Shown here one piece after another: positions 56,120 through 64,000 of a DNA stretch of 64,000 bases. Source of the DNA: Halichoerus grypus (taxonomy: Eukaryota > Chordata > Mammalia > Carnivora > Phocidae); the NCBI RefSeq assembly GCF_964656455.1, contig NC_135722.1, positions 92,747,313 to 92,811,312 on the forward strand. The letters run 5' to 3'. The notes under the pieces are model-generated. The model had not been told where the DNA came from. It made no database searches and saw only the letters and a list, made by a program, of their open reading frames with translations. The position numbers and the translations under genes were made by a program. Numbering within the stretch: position 1 is the stretch's first letter; each line of letters begins with the position of its first letter.

Positions 56120-57275
56120 GAGATTCGGCCCTCCCCTTCCCGGAGCTGGAGGCAAGCATGCCTGTGCGGGAGCAGGAGTGGGGTTGCCTGGAGGGTGTGA
56201 ATTGGTGCGAGGAGGTGTTCCCGGGCTGGGGAGAGCTTCGGCGACGTGAAAGGGAGACCTGGAGACAGCCAGCTAGCAGAGAAACCGCGAGGTCTGGAGG
56301 TGTTTGCGCCGCTCCAAGCTCCGCCCCTCGCTCGGCCGCCGTGTTCTGCCCTGGGAGGGGCACGCCTGTTTGGGGGTGGGGAGTGTGTGCACGAGGGGTG
56401 GGTCCGTGGTAGCGGTGGGGGTGGACAGCCGCCTGCGCATGTCAAGGCTGACTGAACATACGCGGTCAAGGGGGACCTGCAGAAGGGCAGTTGGTCACCC
56501 GCCACCCAGGGTCGGGGCCCCGGCATTATCTCGGGGCGAGCTCCGGGGAAGGGGCCCACCCTCCCTGTCCCCTCCCCCTGAGATCGGCAGCGCGACAGGA
56601 GCTTCCGCCTCCTTCCCCGCCCCTCCGGACCTTCCCGGGGATCAGAGGGCGGGTGTGGACAGTACCGAGGTGGAACGAATTTTGGAGCTCAGACGCGTGG
56701 CCCGGGTGGCTTCGGGTGTGGGGGGCACGCCCAGCTTGGAGAAGCCGGTGCAGGCGGATGAAGCCGAAGCTCCTGGGTCTTGGTGGATCCTGGTCTGAGC
56801 ATAGCTATTCCCAGGGGAGGTGAGAGGTGGATCAACATGGACCCCTTCGATAGCCCAGCCGCCTAGAGCCAGCCGTGCTGCTCTCTTCGGAGCTGAGCTG
56901 TCACCGAGGCGCAAACAGGAGAAGCAGCTGAGCGACTGGAATTTGTGAAGTTCCGGGGTGGGCGGGGAAGGTACTGTCCGTGGTGCTGAGCCGGATCCCA
57001 GCAACGGGCTCCGGGGAGAGCGCGCGAAGCTGCGGATCGGCTCCCTCGAATTGGGGCGGTGCGCCAGGGTAGCTTGGAGCTGAAACCCCCGCCCGGCTCG
57101 AAAAGCCCGGAAAGCCTCCCCAGTCGCTGGCGCTTGACCCTTATTTCAGTCAGAAAGTCGCCCCCTTGGGGCAGTTCGTCCCAAAGGGTTTCCTCGAAAG
57201 TATCTGAGAGGGCGAGTTGTTGACCGAGGGAATCTCTCTGTTTAGCCCCGGAAGCCACCCGCCGGAAAAAAGATG
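56120..57275 (+). promoter_or_regulatory. SCN3B: CpG-island promoter and 5' UTR region of SCN3B
   Basis: The only CpG-dense segment in the window, ending at the SCN3B start codon. GC boxes are visible at 56319 (CTCCGCCCCTC), 56612 (CCCCGCCCCTCC), 56957 (GGTGGGCGGGG) and 57084 (CCCCCGCCC). No convincing TATA box, so a dispersed start is expected. The exact transcription start cannot be read from sequence. A strong donor-like GGAG|GTGAGA at 56819/56820 and an acceptor-like TCTCTCTGTTTAG at 57233-57245 would remove a 426-base 5' UTR intron, leaving 27 bases before the ATG; this is inference. Long frames in the island are a by-product of GC richness. Confidence 0.8.
56970..56990 (-). promoter_or_regulatory. 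RE1/NRSE (REST-binding) element
   Basis: Read on the minus strand, the 21-mer contains CAGCACC, AC, GGACAG with the canonical spacing. It agrees with the RE1 consensus at about 18 of 21 positions, both half-sites being intact; the three differences are at the degenerate edges. It lies about 280 bases upstream of the start codon. REST silences many sodium-channel and other neuronal genes outside neurons, and SCN3B is mainly neuronal, so a role in restricting expression is likely. Binding itself is inferred. Confidence 0.8.
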
Positions 57276-57327
57276 CCTGCCTTCAACAGATTGTTTCCCC
57301 TGGCTTCCCTCGTGCTCATCTTCTGGG
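57273..57327 (+). CDS. SCN3B: SCN3B first coding exon (sodium channel beta-3 subunit)
   Basis: The exon encodes MPAFNRLFPLASLVLIFW plus the first base of the next codon. This is the N-terminus of the voltage-gated sodium channel beta-3 subunit: a short n-region with Arg6 and the hydrophobic core of its signal peptide. The protein is a single-pass membrane protein with an extracellular V-type Ig domain that associates non-covalently with Nav alpha subunits and alters gating and surface level. Only the signal-peptide part lies here. The exon stops at a consensus donor (G|GTAAGT, GT at 57328), phase 1, as expected for the known V codon at the human junction. The ATG has A at -3. Human has Tyr at residue 17 as I recall; this sequence has Phe. 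Exon 2 (Ig domain) is not in the window. I am confident of the gene. Confidence 0.95.
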
Positions 57328-58989
57328 GTAAGTACCAGCACCCTGCCGTGCGAGATGCAGATAACAGTAATAATGCCAACAATAATAACACTTAATTCAT
57401 GTTTGTGACAGGAAGGAGCCCTGGTTGGCTTCCCTCTATGCTTGTCTGCCGGACATGGAGATCCATAGGGGTTCCATGAGAGCTGGGATTTTGAGATTGG
57501 AAAAACACCTCCTCACTCCTGCTGCCTTATTCCTGAGCTACCCTTGGTGGTTTTTCCACCCCTCTTCCTGTTTCCTGTTAATTCCAAAGTATTTTTTTCC
57601 CTTTTCCTTTGCTGAAAGGGAATGCAGCCACATTCATTATGAAAAATCTCGGTTGCATTTACATTTCATTTTTCAATGAGGAATCAGTTGGTCTTCAGAT
57701 TAATTCCCATGTCTTTTTTCAAAAGCTGGATGCACGCATTTTGAAAATGAAAACACTTTAGCTGTTGGTCCATTTGTTTAAGTCTAATAAGGAAAATAGG
57801 CTTCAGCCATTTGCAGCTATGTCTTTGATAAATAGGCACCTGGGCATTGCATCTTTATTCTTTTTCATGAACATATGAAGCTAATGTGCTTTGGTGTTTG
57901 GGGAGCAATGTTTTTTTTGCTTTCAAAAATGAATAGGTTCTTGTTTGCTGTGAGGAAATAAGGTGACCTTCTCCCTCTAAGTAAGGAAGACCTTCACTTG
58001 CAACAGTAAGGCTAAGCAGAGAAGTGTCGGAGTGGGGTGCCTGCTTGTGTGTAGAGAGAGTTAATGAGTCTACGTGATAATGTCTGAATATGTGATTGAG
58101 AGAATGGTTTACTCTGTGGATGTATATGTCCCAGTGTTTGAATGTGTGTGTTAGCGTATGTCTGAGCATGTTAGAATGGGCATTTGAATGGATTGGTGAA
58201 GATGTGTGTGTGTGTGTGTGGTGGTTCTGTAGTTCTGGGCATCTCTGTCTTGGTGATTCTGATTAGATCCTCAGGTCAAATATAGGTGCTCTTCAGTTGA
58301 TATATTGCTTCACATGATCTTCTAAATTCCCACTTTTTCCATGCTTTTACCTTTCTTTATGCTAAAAATCAATAACCAGGATAATTAGAAGTGATTGTGC
58401 CCACCTGCTTTATTGAAAGTAGGCCTGTGGGATTATTCTCCCATGCTTGGCATGAAACTCATTTCTGCCTGTGCAGTGGCAAATATGCTGATGGGAATTG
58501 CCTCTTTGCCTTAGTATCACTTTATTAAGCCTCCAGGACTTACTGGCTGCCAGCATTATCTGGATTTTGCATGTGACCAAAAGCAAAGCCAAGCTTCCTG
58601 TTGAACAAAATGCCTGATGAGACAGTCCGGGAAGGACAAGGAGGAAGAATAATGCCAGTCCCAAAGGCAGACCCACTGCCATCCATCCCCAGTAGAGTAG
58701 ACTAGACCTGAAGATGAAGCAGACATAATAGGTTGCCAATGATCTCGCTTGCCTTGAAGACTTAAGGCTGGGATTTCCTCCGGGGAGGCTAAGGCTAGGG
58801 ACATGAGGCTTAGGAGCGGTTGGTCTGGCTGTATAAGAAAGAGTGTGAGTAAAGCAATGGGAGATGAAGTTGCAGAGAGCCTTCTAAAGGGCTCTACAGA
58901 GCCTTTCTTCCCAAACCTTAATTTAAATTTTTAGCATCCCTGCCTGAATTCTAGTGGAGGAGGTGAGCATGCCTTATTCCAAGCACCTC

Positions 58990-59100
58990 TTAGGACTTAC
59001 AAAGCCTGGCTTGGAGTCTTAGCTCTGCCATTAGCTTGCTATGTAACAACCTTAGAGTATCTGGTTCCTCATATGTGAAGTTTGGAAGTTGGGGCAGATA
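58990..59100 (+). mobile_element. MIR fragment
   Basis: AGCCTGGCTTGGAGTCTTAG, CTCTGCCATTAGCTTGCTAT, TCCTCATATGTGAAG. Confidence 0.65.
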
Positions 59101-59559
59101 ATGTTTAAAACTGAATAGTAAGGAAGTATTTACAGAATATTGCTAAACATGGCAGTGTCCACCCCTCTCCTCACTCCCACTCCCCACCCCACCCCAAAAT
59201 AAAACCTTTGGAAGAAGTGTGTACATCGCACCCATCCTTGCTAATTCTCAGCTTCTTTATAACCAGAACATTGGTTCACGAAACTTAAAAGCTGCAGAAG
59301 GAAAGAGGGATGGTTCAGGAAACTTGGCCATCAGATGTAAAAGAAAGGGCCTCGTTTCACAAATGCAATTTCATTTTATTTGAATGTAATTCTAGTATTG
59401 GAAACCACTTCGACTAGATACATTCTCCCTTCCCAAGCTGATTTTGCACATGATGCAAATATGAATGGAAAGAATCTTTTCTGTTATATTATTATCTGCA
59501 TCTATTGAAAAACCTTCCCTTATTTCCTTTAATAACATATATACTAATAAATAAAAAAA

Positions 59560-59770
59560 AATTCTACACTTCCCTGGTGTTTTATAGTTTACAAAGCATT
59601 TTTCAATCCAGTACTTCTTTTTGGTCACTGTATCAATCCTTGGGGGTAGTCAGGGGAAAATAGTATTATTTCTAATTTAGAGGTGAGAGAATGAGCTCAA
59701 GGAGAGGGAAGGACTTGCTAGAGAACTCTTGTCTTCTGATTTCAGTCTTCTAGTACTTGTTCTAGCACTT
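59560..59770 (-). mobile_element. Diverged MIR-like fragment
   Basis: TATAGTTTACAAAGCATTTT...TAGTATTATTTCTAATTTAG...GGGAAGGACTTGCTAGAG. Confidence 0.45.
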
Positions 59771-60098
59771 CTTATGGACACATGTGCTACTATGCAGGAT
59801 TGCCAGATAGGTATCTGTCCTCTCATCCCTTTTCTGAGCCACCACCCATCCTCTCCTCCTCCAAGCCATTGCCTTTCCTAAGGGCCTCCTTAGCCTCTAG
59901 TCCCAGGTCTACTCTCCCAGATGTCTGCCGTGTTGGGGAATGTTTTCCTCTCTTCTCCCAGCAGCCCATCTTGCTGCATCCCATTCTTTCAAGGCTCTGC
60001 TAAGTGACTGGCTAATCTGATAGACAAATCATTTCAGGGTGTTAATATCTACAGATAGCTTCATTTATTACCCTCTTTTGGAAAGTATTTACATTCTA

Positions 60099-60290
60099 TT
60101 TTTTTTTAAGATTTTATTTATTTATTCGACAGATAGAGAGAGAGAGAGCACAAGTAGGCAGAGTGGCAGGCAGAGGGAGAGGGAGAAGCAGGCTCTCCGC
60201 TGAGCAGGGAGCCGGACATGGGGCTCGATCCCAGGACCCCAGGATCATGACCTGAGCCGAAGGCAGCCGACTGAGCCACCCAGGCGCCCC
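60099..60290 (-). mobile_element. Can-SINE
   Basis: Antisense. Lacks the CTTAAC stretch of the head (small deletion). Perfect target duplication AAGTATTTACATTCTA at 60083-60098 and 60291-60306. Confidence 0.95.
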
Positions 60291-60321
60291 AAGTATTTAC
60301 ATTCTAATCAAAGCCTTTATT

Positions 60322-60567
60322 GGGGTGCCTGGGTGTCTCAGTCATTAAACATCTACCTTCAGCTCAGGTCATGGTCCCAGGTCCTGGGATCAAGGCCTGC
60401 ATTGGGCTCCCTGGTCTGCGGGAAGCCTGCTTCTCCCTCTCCCACTCCTTCTGCTTGTGTTCCTTCTCTCACTATGTCTCTATCTGTCAAGTAAATAAAT
60501 AAAATCTTAAAAACAAAACAAAAACAAACAAACAAAAAAACAGTTTGGCAACTGTTAAAAAAAAAAA
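60322..60567 (+). mobile_element. Can-SINE with a second tail
   Basis: Sense SINE with an A-rich tail (AAAAACAAAACAAAAAC...), then CAGTTTGGCAACTGTT, then a second A14 run. Target duplication AAAGCCTTTATT at 60310-60321 and 60568-60579 brackets both tails, so the extra 16 bases arrived with the element. Confidence 0.92.
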
Positions 60568-60769
60568 AAAGCCTTTATTATCTTAGCACAAAGGAAAGCA
60601 TTCTAGAGCAAGCTCAGGAGGGGCAATATAGTAATGCCCAAAGAAGAAAAGATTAGAGGAGTTGGTTCAAAACACATTGCTCTCCACCTCATAATAGATT
60701 GATACTATTCCTTAATTAAATATAATCATTAGTAATAATATCATATTCTACCTTCTCAGAAGATTCTTA

Positions 60770-60971
60770 TTTTTTTTTAAATTTTTTTTAAAGATTTTAT
60801 TTATTTGAGAGAGAGAATGAGAGAGAGAGAGCACGAGAGGGAAGAGGGTCAGAGGGAGAAGCAGACTCCCTGCTGAGCAGGGAGCCCGATGTGGGACTCG
60901 ATCCCGGGACACCAGGATCATGACCTGAGCTGAAGGCAGTTGCTTAACCAACTGAGCCACCCAGGCGCCCC
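60770..60971 (-). mobile_element. Can-SINE, tandem pair member 1
   Basis: Antisense, GAGAGAGAATGAGAG subtype, ends GAGCCACCCAGGCGCCCC. Confidence 0.93.
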
Positions 60972-60979
60972 TTCATTAT

Positions 60980-61167
60980 TTTTTTTAAATTTTATTTATT
61001 TATTTGAGAGAGAGAGAGAGAGCACAAGCAGGGGAGCAGCAGAGGGAGAGGGAGAAGCAGTCTCCCTGCTGAGCAGAGAGCCCGACACAGGGCTCGATCC
61101 CAGGACCCTGAGATCATGACCTGAGCGGAACGCAGACACTTAATGGACTGAGCCACCCAGGTGCCCC
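60980..61167 (-). mobile_element. Can-SINE, tandem pair member 2
   Basis: Antisense; TCATTATT occurs on both sides (60973-60980 and about 61176-61183). Confidence 0.92.
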
Positions 61168-61554
61168 AAGTTTCCTCATTATTACTATGGAAATTGAAGA
61201 AGAGACCAAAAGTGAAGTGATTTTGGCCAAGATTATTCTAGCAGTTTATTATTTACAGTCAGCAATGTGGATTGAATACCTACCATATGTACAACCTTTC
61301 TTGGATACCTAGAGGATTTCATAGACAGAGAGGCCGTCTCCATGGGGCGGAGAAACAGATGTCACCTCTTGATGGAAGGAGCAGCAAGTCATATTGCAAA
61401 GGGCAAGCAAAGAGAGATGAGAGAATTTTGCGGCCATTTTGCAATGTACTATCCAGGACCTCATGAGCAGAATTCTATGAGAAGGGAATCAGTAACACTC
61501 GTTCTCTGATGATATCTTGGATTATTGTCATCTCAGGAGCAACTCAGAAAAAAG
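61168..61554 (+). other. Intronic unique stretch
   Basis: No repeat or exon recognised. Confidence 0.45.
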
Positions 61555-62410
61555 AGGGACTGCCATGCTATCCATTGTGATCCTCCTGACTGCATATATT
61601 CTGTCCTCCCTCCTTTAACTATAAATGAACTAACTGTGCTCCTATTTAAGACCAATTCATCTACTTGTTCACTAAAGCACATCACCTGTCACCTATTCGA
61701 GGATGTTGGTCCAGCAAATTATTCCTTTTCAAACCCCAACACCTCTACTACCACCTTCATCCAAGCAAAACCATTGAGCCATCTCTCGGTCTGATCAGTG
61801 TACCAGCCTCTTAACTATTCTCTTTGCTTCCACACTTGTCCTTCCTCACTTCCTCAGTTTATTCTCAACATAGCAGTCAGATCATGTAATTTTGCATAAA
61901 TCATATCATTCTTCCACTCGGAATACTCCAGTGTTCTCCAAGTCACTCTGAGCAAAAGTCAAAGTTCTAATTGTGGTCTACAAGACCAGCCGAGATCTGG
62001 CCCTGGCTTATGTGTCCTTTCTCACTTTGTTCTCTGTGCTTTATTGCGCTCTTTGCTTTGACAGACACTCCCACCCTAGGACGCCCACAATGCTATTTCC
62101 TCTATTTGGCACACTTCCACACAGATATTCATATATCTCCTTTCTTCCCCTCATGTCTTTCCTTCAGTGCCTGCTCATTGTCACCCTCTCAATGAGGCTG
62201 TTGCCAGTGTGCCTATGCCCCTCTACTCTGTTTTACTTTTTCTCATCGCACTTATTATAATGTAATGTCCCTTATTTTTCTCACCCTCCCCTGGAGTGTA
62301 GACTCCATGAGAGCAGGGATGGTTTCTGTTTTGTTCCCTGTCGTGTTGTCAGGGTCTAGAACAGTGCCTGGCACACAATAAGCAGACAATATATTTGTTG
62401 AATAGGTGAG
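61555..62410 (+). mobile_element. L2 LINE 3' region
   Basis: ATTCTCAACATAGCAGTCAG, TGTGGTCTACAAGACCAGCC, GACTCCATGAGAGCAGGGAT, AGAACAGTGCCTGGCACACA, ATATTTGTTGAATAGG. The best-preserved L2 3' end here; the 5' 200 bases are less sure. Confidence 0.85.
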
Positions 62411-62439
62411 CAAACAGATGAAGGGTAAAATACCTTAAC

Positions 62440-62600
62440 AAGCGGTATGTGTACAAAGCACATTCATATAAATCATTCCATAGAATTTCCATGATGATTC
62501 CATTAGATAGATATTACTTTCAACATTCTGTTGATGAATAAACTGAGTCTCAGGGGTTAAAGAGTAGATAAACCCAGGTCTTCGGTTGCCAAATACATCT
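62440..62600 (-). mobile_element. MIR fragment
   Basis: TACAAAGCACATTCATATAA, AGATAGATATTACTTTCAAC, GATGAATAAACTGAGTCTCA. Confidence 0.65.
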
Positions 62601-62858
62601 TCATCCTGCCTCTGTATTTGTAGCTGTGCGTTCCTTGGTACATTTTCCTCTGCTGCTTTGAAGTCATCATCATTGAACTAACTTACCTTTATCATGTCTC
62701 ATTAAATATGAATGTGCCCCAAGGCTGCCTGCTACACAGAGTTCTCAATGCACATTCTCTGCACCTCTATTCATTCCCAAACTTTTGCACAGACCACACT
62801 TTCTTCTCTCTTTTTTTTCAACCAGGTCAACATCAAGACTCCAAACACAGCACATTCT

Positions 62859-63065
62859 TTTTTTTTTTTTTTTAAGATTTTATTTATTTATTTGAGAGAG
62901 AGAGACAGAGACAGAGATAGTGAGAGAGAACACGAGTGGGGAGGAAAGAGAGAAGTAGGCTCCCCGCTGAGTGGGGAGCCTGATGCGGGGCTTGATCCCA
63001 GGTCTCTGGGATCATGACCTGAGCCAAAGGCAGACGCTTAACTGACTGAGCCACCCAGGTGCCCC
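62859..63065 (-). mobile_element. Can-SINE
   Basis: Antisense with a (GAGACA)n-rich body. Target duplication AACACA[G/T]CACATTCT on both sides. Confidence 0.94.
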
Positions 63066-63082
63066 AAAACACATCACATTCT

Positions 63083-64000
63083 GAAAGTGTTTCTGATCAG
63101 TTGTCTCCAGATATGGACCCTCTCCCCAAAAAATGATGGTCCATATGCAGAAGCAGGAGACTCTCTTGCAGACTGCCCGATAAGACCAGTCCCAGCTTGC
63201 TTGGGAGTTTTAAAACCAATTAATTTTATTTTATGTTGATGTTTTAAATTTCCTCATAGTGCCACTCTGTTTGTCTGTTTGTTTGTTTTTAAAGAAAGGC
63301 AGACTGCTATATGCAGTGCCTTATTTGGATATGTCTGGAGTCTTGGAAGCTTGACTACCCTATGTTCCTTTACAAATGGACCTTGAGAGCTTGTTTGGAG
63401 GTTCTAGCAGGTGAGCGCAGCTACTCATATACCCTTGAGCAAAGAACAGTCCTCCTCTACAAGGTTGTCCTCTGACTGAGTGTACAGTTTTGGGAGGGAT
63501 GCACACGGGGTGGTGAGGGAAGAAGGGGACACCTGCTTAGGCAGACAGATCAGCCAAATTAATCCTGGCAATCAATGGGGTGACAGATCCTAGTGCCATT
63601 TGTTTTTTAAACTCTATGTTTAATAATGACATTTTTTGCGTTTGAAGCCAGTCAAATGTAATTTATTTTTGACTCAATTAGTTGGTCAATCTCATTTTAA
63701 GCTCTAAATAAAGCTTTCCTCTGCTGTTAGAGTGAACTGCCTGCCAATACAGAAACAGACTAACCATTTATAGTGTACTAGCTTTTAAATATCAATGTAT
63801 CAATGTGTATTGTTTCATTTTCAGGGGTTCTGTTTTTATTATTAATTCATGAGAAGGTAGCATCAGAAGGGGCCTTAGAAGTCCTGATATAAGAACGCTT
63901 CATGGACATCCCACTTTTTAATCTTGTATACAATGAAGTGTAAACTCTTACCAAATAGTTTTTTGCATTTGTAAACAGCTTCAGCACCAGAAAATTATTA
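63083..64000 (+). other. SCN3B intron 1, distal part in the window
   Basis: No repeat or exon recognised; a (TTTG)n-like run lies at 63270-63290. The window ends inside the intron. Confidence 0.5.

Larger units (their letters stand above)
57328..60080 (+). other. SCN3B intron 1, proximal part
   Basis: Starts GTAAGTACC. Repeat-poor for 1.6 kb, with a (TG)n at 58204-58221. MIR remnants lie at about 58990-59100 (sense) and 59560-59770 (antisense). No second coding exon or CpG cluster seen. Confidence 0.7.

Noticed and set aside
56107..56798. Several overlapping 100-164-codon frames in the CpG island
   Set aside because: High GC lowers stop frequency. Frames overlap on both strands with Pro/Arg/Gly-rich content and no known protein; this is the SCN3B promoter region.
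63979..63987. Second RE1 half-site (TTCAGCACC) in intron 1
   Set aside because: Not followed by GGACAG at any permitted spacing before the window ends; half-sites are common by chance.
57328..64000. SCN3B coding exon 2
   Set aside because: Searched by eye for the Ig-domain start in phase 1 after an acceptor; not found, so it must lie beyond the window.

Overview
The window is nuclear DNA from a carnivoran mammal. About forty tRNA-Lys-derived Can-SINEs are scattered on both strands. The youngest match the head, CT-rich body and (AAAT)n/AAATCTTT tail that I associate with bears and seals (Arctoidea) rather than with dogs or cats. Ancient mammalian repeats (MIR, L2, L3/CR1, MLT1 LTRs, MER20, MER5A, old L1) fill much of the rest. 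There is no prokaryotic gene organisation, CRISPR array or phage. The many short open frames are chance frames or translated SINEs.

Only one protein-coding exon could be recognised. It is the first coding exon of SCN3B (voltage-gated sodium channel beta-3 subunit), + strand, positions 57273-57327, ending in a consensus splice donor. It lies at the downstream edge of a CpG island (about 56.1-57.3 kb) that must contain the promoter and 5' UTR. Inside the island, at 56970-56990, is a near-consensus RE1/NRSE, the site bound by the neuronal-gene silencer REST. Everything after 57328 is SCN3B intron 1; coding exon 2 is beyond the window. By synteny with human 11q24, positions 1-56 kb should be the SCN3B-ZNF202 intergenic interval (from memory, not checked).

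Layout: 0-3.4 kb, L2 and SINEs; 3.7-5.5 kb, mostly unique DNA with a probable retrocopy carrying a poly(A) tail; 5.5-14 kb, a dense repeat nest including a MIR split by two L1s that themselves carry SINEs; 14-16.6 kb, MLT1 LTR and a long L2; 16.6-21 kb, repeat-poor with MIRs; 21-24.7 kb, MLT1, an L1 3' end hit twice by SINEs at one site; 25-30 kb, MER5A, MLT1 and an old L1/HAL1 with a MER20; 30.7-33.8 kb, an L1 with an odd internal duplication; 34-45 kb, mostly unique with MIR/L2/SINE; 45-50 kb, L2 and a MIR broken by three SINEs; 50.0-50.9 kb, a recent-looking 220-bp inverted duplication; 51-55.4 kb, L2 and L3; 55.4-57.3 kb, SCN3B promoter region; 57.3-64 kb, SCN3B intron 1.

I see no sign of a new molecular system. 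The most useful leads are the RE1 element at SCN3B, the inverted duplication abutting a perfect palindrome, the within-L1 duplication, and the unidentified retrocopy. All motif and repeat-family calls come from reading the sequence and from memory of consensus sequences, without database searches.
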